From VFHP01 sp964443385 (GTDB lineage: Bacteria > Chloroflexota > Dehalococcoidia > Lucifugimonadales > UBA2985): a DNA stretch of 35,912 nt. The first letter of the stretch is position 1, and each line of letters begins with the position of its first letter. Of this stretch, positions 24,432-32,824 are shown in pieces. The notes under the pieces are model-generated. The model saw only the letters and a list, made by a program, of their open reading frames with translations, searched no databases and was not told where the DNA came from. Made by a program: the position numbers and the translations under genes. The stretch lies in contig CAYUCO010000033.1 of NCBI GenBank assembly GCA_964443385.1, forward strand, positions 1 through 35,912, written 5' to 3'.

Positions 24432-24746
24432 TTGGAGAATTTTATTAGAGTTGCTGGCGTGGATGATATTCAAGATGGAGATATGATCTCTGCGGAAATA
24501 GAGGATAGCAAGGTAATAATAGCTCAATTAGATGGAGAATTGTATGCATTTGATGAGGAATGTACTCATTCGGGCTGTGGCCTATCGGATGGAGATTTAG
24601 ATGACAATATTATTCAATGTCCATGTCACGGAGCCGAGTTTGATATACGAACAGGGGAAGTAATAAGTCCTCCTGCAGTGGAGCCGTTGAAGACATATCA
24701 GGTACGGGTAGATGGAGATGATATCTTAGTTGGATATGAAGACTAA
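24432..24746 (+). CDS. Rieske [2Fe-2S] ferredoxin-like protein
   Basis: A 104-residue soluble electron carrier of the biphenyl-dioxygenase ferredoxin/NirD type. The cluster ligands are Cys44 and His46 (CTHSGCGLSDG) and Cys63 and His66 (CPCHGAEFD). The usual ending PPAVEPLKTYQVRVDGDDI is present (shortened: AVEPLKTYQVRV). There is no transmembrane anchor or signal peptide. The start is TTG at 24432 behind an AAGGGGG stretch. No oxygenase or reductase partner is next to it. It converges on rsmE with 14 nt between stops. Confidence 0.92.
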   Translation: MENFIRVAGVDDIQDGDMISAEIEDSKVIIAQLDGELYAFDEECTHSGCGLSDGDLDDNIIQCPCHGAEFDIRTGEVISPPAVEPLKTYQVRVDGDDILVGYED

Positions 24747-24760
24747 CTGCTATCCTGGTG

Positions 24761-25507
24761 TCATTCCAAATCTCCCATTTGGTATAGTACCAAGCTTGAT
24801 ACAATGATACCCGCGGTTTCTGACCTAAGTATCCGTTTACCTAGACTAACTGTTGATATGTTGGCGTTCTGAGCAGCACGTATTTCTTCGTCTTCAAATC
24901 CGCCTTCTGGCCCAATGAAGATACTTATGCCTCGATTTAGAATGTCATCTTCATTATTTCGAATAACTTCTCTCAGGTTAAGATCGGATTCTTTTTCCCA
25001 TGCAATTATCTTGAAACTTTTTTCGCTGAGGAATGCTTCATATAAAGTAGCAGGATGCTTTATATCTGGTATGTAGGATCTACCAGTTTGTTCGGATGCC
25101 TCTTTCACTATTGCAGACCATCGTTTGATTTTTCTATCGAACCAACCATCTGTAAGTTTTACTTCGCTTCTTTGGCATACCGTGGGCACGAAACTAGATA
25201 TGCCACTTTCAGTTCCTTTCTGCAAAGTCATATCAAACTTACTACCTTTCATAATGCCTTGATATAGGCGTATAAAAATGTTTGGATCAGCTAGACACTT
25301 TGTTGTTTTCAAGATTCTAGCCTCAACGTTGGTAGGAGATGCCTGTTCTATGGTTACCAAATATTCTAGGCCTGTGTTGTCTAGTAACGTAATGTTATCA
25401 CCGGTTTTTAGTCTTAATACTGTATGTATTTGGTATGCTGCAGAATCATTTATTGAAACGCGATCATTTCTTATATGTCTTGGATCCACAAAAAATCTAT
25501 TCATCAC
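24761..25507 (-). CDS. rsmE: 16S rRNA (uracil-1498-N3)-methyltransferase
   Basis: SPOUT-class enzyme methylating U1498 of 16S rRNA. The 248 residues are typical. An N-terminal PUA-like domain (MNRFFVDPRHI, HTVLRLKTGD) precedes the knotted SAM-binding domain with IFIGPEGGFEDEEI near residue 200 and the terminal LGKRILRSETAGI. ATG lies 3 nt after the prmA stop, giving the conserved order dnaJ-prmA-rsmE seen in many bacteria. Confidence 0.94.
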   Translation of the reverse strand: MMNRFFVDPRHIRNDRVSINDSAAYQIHTVLRLKTGDNITLLDNTGLEYLVTIEQASPTNVEARILKTTKCLADPNIFIRLYQGIMKGSKFDMTLQKGTESGISSFVPTVCQRSEVKLTDGWFDRKIKRWSAIVKEASEQTGRSYIPDIKHPATLYEAFLSEKSFKIIAWEKESDLNLREVIRNNEDDILNRGISIFIGPEGGFEDEEIRAAQNANISTVSLGKRILRSETAGIIVSSLVLYQMGDLE

Positions 25508-25510
25508 TTA

Positions 25511-26413
25511 TTACTCATCTTTATGTCCAACTGCTACGGCCCAATCACCTTCGGTAAGGTAATGATCCAATACAAAATTATAAGTACGTAAAGATATGAT
25601 TACTTCTTCTAACTTATCCTTCATTATCCCTGACAATATTACTACGCCGTTCCTGTCTATCTTACTCATTATTGAATGGCCTATTTCTATTATCACTTTA
25701 CTGTACAAATTGGCGACTACTAAATCATATTGAGATAAATTGTTGCTCTCGGTTGTGCCTTGTATAATTTCTATTTTATCCTTTAGTTTGTTTGTTTTCA
25801 CATTCAACAAGGCAGCTGTGACTGCTAGTGGGTCGGTGTCTATTCCTAAAACACTTTTTGCTCCTAATGTCGCGGCTACCATTGCCAATATTCCGGATCC
25901 GGTTCCTATATCGAGCACTCTTTGGCGGGTCCCTGCATTAAAAAGCTTCTCAATTTCCAAGATACACATTTTTGTAGTCGGATGATGGCCTGTGCCGAAC
26001 GCCATGCCCGGATCTAATTCAATGACTACTTCATCTTTTTCTGCGGCATGTTGAATCCAAGATGGGCAGATGATGATTCTTCCGATTTTTAACATAGGAA
26101 AGTGATTTTTCCAGTAGTTCATCCAGTCGTTATTTTGGATAATTTGTTCTTTCAACGGGGACAAATCGGCAATTTTGGATATGAGAGCTACGGCAATTTG
26201 TATTTCTTGTTTCCTGGACTCTGTGAACTCGTTTATAGGTATGTAGGTTCGGAGAATGACATTTGGATTGTCTGGCATCACTTCGCCTTCATCAGGGTTG
26301 TAATCAACCTCGGTCTCTTCTGCGACGCCACCATGCCCATATCTGTGAAATATTAACGATAAGGGCTCAACATATTCAGAAGGGGTTATTAAGCTTAATT
26401 CAAGCCATTTCAT
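25511..26413 (-). CDS. prmA: Ribosomal protein L11 methyltransferase
   Basis: SAM-dependent enzyme trimethylating ribosomal protein L11. The 300 residues include an N-terminal substrate-binding domain (KWLELSLITPSEYVEPLSLIF) and the linker/active region DPGMAFGTGHHPTTKMC near residue 135. The SAM motif VLDIGTGSGILAM is near residue 165, and DLVVANLYSKVI near residue 230 replaces the more common VANIL. It ends 3 nt from rsmE. About 115 AT-rich nt separate it from dnaJ upstream, in which I see no good promoter. Confidence 0.92.
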   Translation of the reverse strand: MKWLELSLITPSEYVEPLSLIFHRYGHGGVAEETEVDYNPDEGEVMPDNPNVILRTYIPINEFTESRKQEIQIAVALISKIADLSPLKEQIIQNNDWMNYWKNHFPMLKIGRIIICPSWIQHAAEKDEVVIELDPGMAFGTGHHPTTKMCILEIEKLFNAGTRQRVLDIGTGSGILAMVAATLGAKSVLGIDTDPLAVTAALLNVKTNKLKDKIEIIQGTTESNNLSQYDLVVANLYSKVIIEIGHSIMSKIDRNGVVILSGIMKDKLEEVIISLRTYNFVLDHYLTEGDWAVAVGHKDE

Positions 26414-26528
26414 AATAAAATAACATTTCTCGGATCCATTTAGAGGATATACATTTTCATATTTTATTGAATCCCATTAAATTAATTTTGCTGTCGTATA
26501 GAGTGGCAACATATAGTTACTAAGAGTT

Positions 26529-27590
26529 TTACATGGTTTTGGATAGTTCATCGAATAGTTTTTTCTGATCAGAACTAAGTTTTTTGGGAGTAACAACGTG
26601 AACAATGACAAGTTGATCTCCTTTTCTAGACCTAGACATGTGAGGTATGCCTATACCTTTTATCCGAAATTCAGTTCCTGATTGAGTTCCAGACGGTATT
26701 TTTAAGGTAGTGGTTCCAGTTAAAGATGGTAATTCTAATTCGTCTCCGAGAGCAGCCTGGGCGAAATTGATTGGTACATTCAATAGTACGTCATTTGCCC
26801 TCCTGGTAAATATTTCGTGTTCTTTTATATTTAGTTCCACATACAGGTTGCCAGGCGGCCCACCATTCTCACCAGCATTACCTTGTCGCGTTAATCTTAT
26901 TTGCATACTATCTTCTATGCCGGCAGGTATATCTACCTTTATTCTTCGTCTTTTTCTTTCTCTTGATGATCCTTTGCAGTAAGTGCAGGGATCCGTTATT
27001 ATTTTTCCTTGTCCGTTACAAGTGTTACATGGTCCCGATTGACTAAATTGTCCGAATATACTTCTTTGTATTCTTCTTACTTGACCTAATCCATTGCAGT
27101 CTGAGCAATCTATTGGGGCAGTACCAGGCTTAGAGCCAGAACCCTTACATTCCGCGCATGGTTCTACTCTATCAACTTCAATTTCCTTTTCCACTCCAAA
27201 TGCAGACTCTTCAAAGGATATTGTAGTACTAGTTTGTATGTCACGACCAACTCTTGGGGCGTTAGTGGTTGCGCCGCCGAATCCACCGAAAAAGGCATCG
27301 AAAATATCTCCAAACCCGCCAAAATTCTCTGACCCCCCAAATCCTCCTTGGCTCCATCCGCCAGAGCCCATGCCAACATCACCAAATCGATCATACTGGG
27401 CCCTTTTCTGTGGATCCCCTAGAACTTGATAAGCAGCGTTTATCTCTTTGAATTTGTCTTGGGCAGATGCATCTTTATTTCTGTCAGGATGATATTCAAG
27501 TGCCAATTTGCGGAACTTGGTCTTTATTTCTTCTTGGGTTGCCTGACGATTTACCCCAAGTGTCTTGTAAAAGTCTTTCTGGTTAGCCAT
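26529..27590 (-). CDS. dnaJ: Chaperone DnaJ
   Basis: Hsp40 co-chaperone that delivers substrates to DnaK and stimulates its ATPase. The 353 residues show all type I parts in order: a J domain with HPD in YHPDRNKD (near residue 34), a Gly/Phe region (about 75-105), and four zinc-binding CxxCxGxG repeats (CAECKGSG, CSDCNGLG, CNTCNGQG and a variant CTYCKGSS, about 143-210). A C-terminal substrate-binding domain follows. The fourth repeat ends in SS instead of GxG, a minor departure. The dnaK and grpE genes are not adjacent. A predicted promoter lies just upstream. Confidence 0.96.
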   Translation of the reverse strand: MANQKDFYKTLGVNRQATQEEIKTKFRKLALEYHPDRNKDASAQDKFKEINAAYQVLGDPQKRAQYDRFGDVGMGSGGWSQGGFGGSENFGGFGDIFDAFFGGFGGATTNAPRVGRDIQTSTTISFEESAFGVEKEIEVDRVEPCAECKGSGSKPGTAPIDCSDCNGLGQVRRIQRSIFGQFSQSGPCNTCNGQGKIITDPCTYCKGSSRERKRRRIKVDIPAGIEDSMQIRLTRQGNAGENGGPPGNLYVELNIKEHEIFTRRANDVLLNVPINFAQAALGDELELPSLTGTTTLKIPSGTQSGTEFRIKGIGIPHMSRSRKGDQLVIVHVVTPKKLSSDQKKLFDELSKTM

Positions 27591-27621
27591 ATTAATTATT
27601 CCATGTTCTGTATAACCTACA

Positions 27622-27651
27622 ATTATATTCTACTAAAACATTAATATACAA
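27622..27651 (-). promoter_or_regulatory. Predicted dnaJ promoter
   Basis: On the minus strand, TTGTAT (-35, 27646-27651) and a perfect TATAAT (-10, 27622-27627) have an 18-nt spacer, 31 nt before the ATG. I see no CIRCE heat-shock operator beside it. Confidence 0.6.
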
Positions 27652-27665
27652 CCATGCTTAAATTA

Positions 27666-27695
27666 TTGCATTTGTATATGCCAGCGGTCTATTAT
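27666..27695 (+). promoter_or_regulatory. Predicted promoter of the CoA-transferase gene
   Basis: TTGCAT (-35, 27666-27671) and TATTAT (-10, 27690-27695) with an 18-nt spacer lie about 70 nt before the ATG at 27767. An AGAAAGGAT ribosome-binding site precedes the start. The promoter is back to back with that of dnaJ. Confidence 0.45.
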
Positions 27696-27766
27696 TTTGG
27701 TACCATTGGGTAACTCTGATTGTAACGAAAAAATAAAAAACAGTTGATCCAGAAAGGATATTAACC

Positions 27767-28960
27767 ATGTCCGGGCCATTAAAGGGTATAGTCGTTCTTG
27801 ATTTAACACATGTTCTCGCAGGTCCATTTGCGGCTATGGTGCTAGCAGATCTGGGTGCCACAGTAATAAAAATTGAACAACCTGGCGTTGGAGACAGATC
27901 TCGGGCTAGTGGACCTTTCATACAAGAGGAAAGCACATATTTTATGAGTATAAACCGAGGCAAAAAAGGAATGAGCCTTGACCTAAAAAAGGAAAAAGGA
28001 AAAAATACTTTCCTTAAACTTGTGGAGAAAGCAGATGTCATAGTAGAGAACATGTCCCCGGGTGCAATGAAAAGATTGGGGTTAGGATACGATATTTTAA
28101 GTGGGCATAATCCCGGTATTATCTATGCCTCTATATCAGGTTTTGGACAAACGGGGCCTTACTCTAATAAGGGAGCCTTGGACGTTATTATACAAGGTAT
28201 GGGAGGGGTAATGAGTATAACTGGTGAGCCAGGTGGTCCTCCAATCAGACCAGGTGTGTCTCAAGGAGATATAACTCCAGCTTTATTCTCAGTCATAGGA
28301 ATACTTAGTGCCTTGCAAGAACGTTCCACCAGCGGTAAAGGACAATTTGTAGACATAAGTATGTTAGATTGCCAAGTGTCTATACTTGAGAATGCGTTTA
28401 TTCGCTATTTTGCTACGGGAGTGGCTCCTAAACCCCTAGGAACAAGGCATCCTGTTACGGCACCATTTCAGGCTTTCCCTACAAAGGATGGTTATATTAC
28501 TGTGGCATTAGCAGATGGACGTAATGAGAAATGGCCACTATTTTGTTCTGCTATAGACAGGATAGACTTGATACACGACCAAAGATTGGATGACGGATGG
28601 CTGCGTAGCCAAAATTGGCATCTAGCAGAACCTATAATTAACGAGGCTCTTAGTAAGAAAACATCTAATGAATGGTTATTGGAATTCGAAGAACTTGGCA
28701 TTCCCTGTGGCCCTGTTTATTCGATTGATCAGGTGGTCGAAGATCCTCAAGTAAAGCACAGACAGATGATACGAAAAATACCTCATCCTAGAATTGGATC
28801 TGTAGACGCAATAGACACGCCAGTAAGGTTATCCAGAACTCCAGGCGGTATTCAGTCTCATTCTCCTGCTCTTGGAGAGCACACAGAAGATTTATTGAAA
28901 ACAATGCTTAATTTAACAGATCAGGATATAGAAGAATTGAAGGCTGATGAATCGATTTAA
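27767..28960 (+). CDS. Family III CoA-transferase (CaiB/BaiF type)
   Basis: Transfers CoA between organic acids through an enzyme-bound mixed anhydride. The 397 residues match the family. The N-terminus has LDLTHVLAGPFAAMVLADLGA, here noted in part (THVLAGPFAAMVLADLGA), and the substrate segment is SINRGKKGMSLDL. Catalytic Asp168 is in GVSQGDITPALF, aligning with Asp169 of formyl-CoA transferase, and is followed by GKGQFVDISMLD near residue 195. A late CGPVYSIDQVVEDPQVKHRQM block is also typical (core: GPVYSIDQVVEDPQV). Such genes are multiplied in some marine Chloroflexota. The acid pair used is unknown. It converges on the nucleotidyltransferase gene with a 23-nt gap. Confidence 0.92.
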   Translation: MSGPLKGIVVLDLTHVLAGPFAAMVLADLGATVIKIEQPGVGDRSRASGPFIQEESTYFMSINRGKKGMSLDLKKEKGKNTFLKLVEKADVIVENMSPGAMKRLGLGYDILSGHNPGIIYASISGFGQTGPYSNKGALDVIIQGMGGVMSITGEPGGPPIRPGVSQGDITPALFSVIGILSALQERSTSGKGQFVDISMLDCQVSILENAFIRYFATGVAPKPLGTRHPVTAPFQAFPTKDGYITVALADGRNEKWPLFCSAIDRIDLIHDQRLDDGWLRSQNWHLAEPIINEALSKKTSNEWLLEFEELGIPCGPVYSIDQVVEDPQVKHRQMIRKIPHPRIGSVDAIDTPVRLSRTPGGIQSHSPALGEHTEDLLKTMLNLTDQDIEELKADESI

Positions 28961-28983
28961 ATTGTATTCTTCTAAGTACTAGA

Positions 28984-29580
28984 TTAAGCGAATAATTCCA
29001 CTGCCTCTATAAAATTTTGAGGTGCATTTAAGTCCAGAGTTACTATTACACTATCAAATGGTACTAAATTGATGGAATGGGCGTATTTGCGAGTGATTTC
29101 CCTTAGCCCCTCGTGAGTTTCGTTTATGTTGTTGAGATCCCCGCGTAGTTTACTGTCAAAAATGATGGGGTGGCCACCTTTGTTCTTATAGGTCGGATAT
29201 GTTATTAATTTATCTGTAGATTTATGAGATTTTAAAATAGTAGACAGTATTGCTGGTGTTCTCGGTTGGTCTACTGAAAGGATTAATATAGTGTCGGCGG
29301 CTGGATCCATTACGCTCAAACCCGCTTTTATGGAAGTCGTTTTCCCTTCCATATAATTCTCATTAACTACAAGTTTAAGCCCGGATGTGCCTTTTACAGG
29401 ATTGCTAACTTCTTTATGTTTATGACCTACGACAAGGCAGATTTCGCTAACACCTGCGTCCATCAAAGTAGTTACTTGGTACTCTAAAAGAGTAGAACCC
29501 TTCCACGGCAGCAGGGCCTTCATAGTACCCATTCGTTTAGATTCTCCTGCAGCGAGGAGAATTGCAGATATAGCAGCCAT
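28984..29580 (-). CDS. MobA/MocA-like nucleotidyltransferase
   Basis: NTP-transferase of the MobA-like family, probably cytidylylating molybdopterin (MocA type) for xanthine dehydrogenase-class enzymes. The 198 residues carry the nucleotide-binding LAAGESKRMG with Lys in MKALLPW (residues 8-25), VVGHKHKEV, the MEGKTTSIKAGL segment near residue 77 and SVDQPRT near residue 102. Its start lies 11 nt downstream of the xdhC stop. That pairing supports a molybdenum cofactor role, since both are maturation factors for molybdenum hydroxylases. No such hydroxylase is encoded in this window. Confidence 0.85.
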   Translation of the reverse strand: MAAISAILLAAGESKRMGTMKALLPWKGSTLLEYQVTTLMDAGVSEICLVVGHKHKEVSNPVKGTSGLKLVVNENYMEGKTTSIKAGLSVMDPAADTILILSVDQPRTPAILSTILKSHKSTDKLITYPTYKNKGGHPIIFDSKLRGDLNNINETHEGLREITRKYAHSINLVPFDSVIVTLDLNAPQNFIEAVELFA

Positions 29581-29591
29581 AATCTTGTTTT

Positions 29592-30713
29592 TTAGACTGC
29601 TACCCCAACCTTAGTGGCTATTTTTTTCAAATATCTAGATTCCATTGCTAGGGTTTTACCCGAACGACCTTCCCTGAAAGCTACTATCTCACCCATAATA
29701 CTTACGGCAATTTCTTCGGGTGTTTTGGCTCCTATGTCCAAGCCGACAGGCGCATGAACGGCAGCAAGTCTTTCTAATGGTATGTCATTCTTAAGTAATT
29801 CTTCGTATATAAGGATTGTCTTTCTTTTGCTTCCTACCAATCCCACGTAACCAGCCGGGCTCCTTACCGCTGCTTCCAGAGCTCTGTCATCTTCACGATG
29901 GCCACGAGTTGCTACTACAATAGAGGTGTTTGGGCGAATATCTAGCTGTTTAATACCTTCGGCGTAGTCAGCGACTATTACACTTTCGGCAGAAGGAAAC
30001 CGTTCTTTATTAGCGAATTCTGGTCTGTCATCTACAACATGAAGTCTAAGACCTAGCATGTTTACCAATGGAGCTAAAGCGTTACTTATATGTCCTCCAC
30101 CGGCTATTACCACTGAGGCAGGAGTTGTGAATCCTTCCAAAAACACCTGTGATCCATCCTTAGTGATCAAAGTAGTTACTCTTCCATAGTCAACTAATGC
30201 AGATAGGGATTCAACGGCTTCATTATCTCTTAGTTCGTCTCCTAAGCTACCGCTGAAGGAACCATCTTTAGAGAGTAACAGTTTGTCCCCAGTAGCACCT
30301 TTGCCTAGAGCGGGTTTTAACAACGTAGCTACGCCCACACTAGACTCACCGTCATATGCTCCTACTATGTTTGTAGTAAGATTTGCCATGCTTTTGGGGT
30401 CGAATACCGGATCTATTAAGAAATACATAGTTCCGCCGCATACTAGACCTTCTCTTGCTGCGATTTCTTCATTCAGCATGTAGTCGGTTAATTTTGCATC
30501 TCCTCCTTCTTTTAGTAACATCTGAGATGCATACCATATATCTCCCTCTACACAACCACCACCCAATGTGCCTACTCCTGAGCCGTCTTCTCTAACTAGA
30601 AGCTTAGCACCAGGTTTTTGAGGCGTGGATCCTTTTGTGCCTACCACAGTGGCAATAACAAAAGGTCTATTTTTTTCTACTAAGTTAAGCGCTTCTTTAA
30701 AAACATCTTCCAT
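29592..30713 (-). CDS. xdhC: XdhC/CoxI family molybdenum-enzyme maturation factor
   Basis: Protein that binds molybdenum cofactor and helps sulfurate and insert it into xanthine dehydrogenase- or CO dehydrogenase-type enzymes. The 373 residues have both domains: an XdhC/CoxI N-terminal domain (VGTKGSTPQKPGAKLLV near residue 24, GTLGGGCVEGDIW near residue 49, LVCGGTM near residue 91) and a Rossmann C-terminal domain starting at VVIAGGGHISNALAPL near residue 202. The latter is followed by VATRGHREDDRALEAA and GYVGLVGSKRK. The cognate hydroxylase subunits are absent nearby. Confidence 0.93.
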   Translation of the reverse strand: MEDVFKEALNLVEKNRPFVIATVVGTKGSTPQKPGAKLLVREDGSGVGTLGGGCVEGDIWYASQMLLKEGGDAKLTDYMLNEEIAAREGLVCGGTMYFLIDPVFDPKSMANLTTNIVGAYDGESSVGVATLLKPALGKGATGDKLLLSKDGSFSGSLGDELRDNEAVESLSALVDYGRVTTLITKDGSQVFLEGFTTPASVVIAGGGHISNALAPLVNMLGLRLHVVDDRPEFANKERFPSAESVIVADYAEGIKQLDIRPNTSIVVATRGHREDDRALEAAVRSPAGYVGLVGSKRKTILIYEELLKNDIPLERLAAVHAPVGLDIGAKTPEEIAVSIMGEIVAFREGRSGKTLAMESRYLKKIATKVGVAV

Positions 30714-30839
30714 TTCCCACCTCTTTACTCAAAGTTTGAACGAAATGCTCGCAAGTTATTTAGTGTTTAATTATAACACATGCAGATATCATTAGTTGTA
30801 TCAGATGCTGAGTTGAATGCTACGTTGCCAGCAATCGTA

Positions 30840-31037
30840 TTAGATTACTGTATTTTTTGGGGTCTTTTGAGTTGTACGCAGACATCTGGTACAAATCGCT
30901 ATCTTCTTATAGATGCCGGATATATCTAATTTGGCTTTTTGGATGTTCGGTAGGAATCTAGTTTTGGTTCTTCTCTTGGAGTGACTAACATTGTTACCAG
31001 AATGTCCCACTTTGCCACATATTGTGCACTTAGCCAT
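30840..31037 (-). CDS. rpmB: 50S ribosomal protein L28, zinc-binding form
   Basis: Large-subunit ribosomal protein of 65 residues with the family pattern NNVSHSKRRTKTRFLPN. Cysteine pairs Cys4/Cys7 and Cys49/Cys52 form the zinc site of the C+ type. It is divergent from the fakA-like gene across 160 nt. In many bacteria rpmB sits beside the DAK-kinase and recG genes, as here. The 126 nt between it and xdhC show nothing I can name. Confidence 0.96.
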   Translation of the reverse strand: MAKCTICGKVGHSGNNVSHSKRRTKTRFLPNIQKAKLDISGIYKKIAICTRCLRTTQKTPKNTVI

Positions 31038-31091
31038 TATGTTTCCTCTTTGTGTACGAAGCCCTATTTGTCTATAATATTTACGTAGTTT

Positions 31092-31120
31092 TTGACTACA
31101 CGGGATGTATTTATTACAAT
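31092..31120 (+). promoter_or_regulatory. Predicted promoter of the fakA-fakB-recG gene group
   Basis: TTGACT (-35, 31092-31097) and TACAAT (-10, 31115-31120) have a 17-nt spacer, each with five of six consensus bases. A short dyad GTAGT-TTTTG-ACTAC (31085-31099) overlaps the -35 box. The rpmB promoter must lie in the same 160-nt gap, so the two probably overlap back to back. Confidence 0.65.
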
Positions 31121-31197
31121 CCAGGCACCTAGACTATCAGAACAGATTATTTTTATCAATGCCCAAGATGATAATTTGTGATAAGGAACGTTAAAAA

Positions 31198-32814
31198 ATG
31201 GCAAAAAGTATAAGCTCAAGAAAATTTTATTCTATGCTAGTACAAGCAACCAGCCTATTAGAATCCAAAGTAGCCGATATAAATGCACTTAATGTATTTC
31301 CTGTCCCAGATGGAGATACAGGAACTAACATGTTTCTTACCATGAAATCAATTGTGGATGAAATTGATGGAACTAGTAATGCCAAGCCTGAGGAAATCAT
31401 TGGTCTAATTGCAAGAGGGTCTTTGTTGGGAGCGAGAGGGAATAGTGGGGTTATATTAGCTCAATTCTTTCAAGGGATTGCTAAGGTTTTGAGTGGTAAA
31501 TCTTCGTTTGATGCTGGATTATTTTCAGATGCATTGAAGGAAGCTAAAAGATCTTCTTATGAGGCGGTGGGAAATCCAGTGGAAGGTACCATGTTGACAG
31601 TCATAAGCGATATAGAGACCGCAATCAGTGCAAATGCAAGTGAATCAGATTTAGTTAATCTGTGGGAAATAATGGTTACAGCAGCTAGGAAATCTGTAGC
31701 GAACACACCCAATTTACTACCAGTGCTTAAAGAGGCTGGGGTGGTGGATTCTGGTGGACAGGGATTATGTGTATTGCTCGAGGGCGCTTTTCACAATCTT
31801 ACCGGAGAATCAAATTTAGATGTATTGTTGATGGCACCTGATATTAAAATATCTGCCCAAGAAATACCGGCTAGATTTGATTTTGATGACGAACACGATG
31901 AATATGGATATTGCACTCAATTTCTATTGAAAGGTATTTCAATTGATGTAAGTGCTATGAGAGATCAAATGATGTTGCTTGCTAATTCTACCGTAGTTAT
32001 TGGATCAGAAGAAATGATCAGGGTGCATGTTCATGTTGTAGATCCTGGCCCTGTTTTAAGTCATGCTGTTACACTAGGCACTTTGTCTGAAGTTAGTATA
32101 GTGAATATGGATGATCAGAACAAAGAATTTTTTGGGTCAAAAAATTCAGTAGACACGTTAAGCATTGGTATTTTGTCAATTGCAGTGGGTAGCGGATTCA
32201 GGGATTTGTTTATCTCTGCAGGCGCCTCACATGTTTTAGAAGGTGGAGACACCATGAATCCCAGTGTAAAAGAGATACTAAACGCAATTGAAAGTATCGA
32301 GGCTGATACGATTTTAGTTTTACCTAATAACTCCAATATACTTTATTCAGCCGAGCAAGCCGGCTCTTTATCTTCAAAAAAAGTGGAGATAGTGGCTACT
32401 AAAACTATGGTAGAAGGAGTGTCTGCAATATTATCTTTTAATGCGGAAGAAAACGTTGCCGTCAATCTTGATAACATGAACAACGCGGTAGCAGAGGTGT
32501 TATCTGGATTCGTTTGTGTGGCTGAACGCGATGCAAAGATTGATGGTGTTGAAATAAAGAAAGGTCAATATATTGGTTCGTTGAATAATAAAATTCTTTA
32601 TTCGGGCGAGCAGGTATCAACCACTTTATTTGAAATACTATCTAAATCCAATATGTATCCAGGTACATTAGTCACGATATATTGGGGTTTGGAAAGCAAT
32701 GAGGAAGAGTCTGACTCTCTTGCAGCTCTCATTGAGTCAGGACATAAAGGAGTGGAAACAGAGGTAGTATTTGGAGGCCAGCCTTACTATAATTATATAT
32801 TATCCTTAGAATGA
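31198..32814 (+). CDS. fakA: Fatty acid kinase-like protein (DAK1/DAK2-domain, YloV/FakA family)
   Basis: FakA-type ATP-binding kinase that phosphorylates fatty acids presented by a DegV/FakB protein. The 538 residues match the family. The N-terminal nucleotide-binding DAK domain carries ALNVFPVPDGDTGTNMFLTM (residues about 29-48), GARGNSGVILAQFFQG and DSGGQGLCVLLEG. Middle and C-terminal domains follow. ATG at 31198 lies behind TAAGGAACG, and a good promoter is upstream. A FakB-like gene follows by 10 nt, which strongly supports a fatty acid kinase system. Confidence 0.92.
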   Translation: MAKSISSRKFYSMLVQATSLLESKVADINALNVFPVPDGDTGTNMFLTMKSIVDEIDGTSNAKPEEIIGLIARGSLLGARGNSGVILAQFFQGIAKVLSGKSSFDAGLFSDALKEAKRSSYEAVGNPVEGTMLTVISDIETAISANASESDLVNLWEIMVTAARKSVANTPNLLPVLKEAGVVDSGGQGLCVLLEGAFHNLTGESNLDVLLMAPDIKISAQEIPARFDFDDEHDEYGYCTQFLLKGISIDVSAMRDQMMLLANSTVVIGSEEMIRVHVHVVDPGPVLSHAVTLGTLSEVSIVNMDDQNKEFFGSKNSVDTLSIGILSIAVGSGFRDLFISAGASHVLEGGDTMNPSVKEILNAIESIEADTILVLPNNSNILYSAEQAGSLSSKKVEIVATKTMVEGVSAILSFNAEENVAVNLDNMNNAVAEVLSGFVCVAERDAKIDGVEIKKGQYIGSLNNKILYSGEQVSTTLFEILSKSNMYPGTLVTIYWGLESNEEESDSLAALIESGHKGVETEVVFGGQPYYNYILSLE

Positions 32815-32824
32815 GGAGTGCAAG

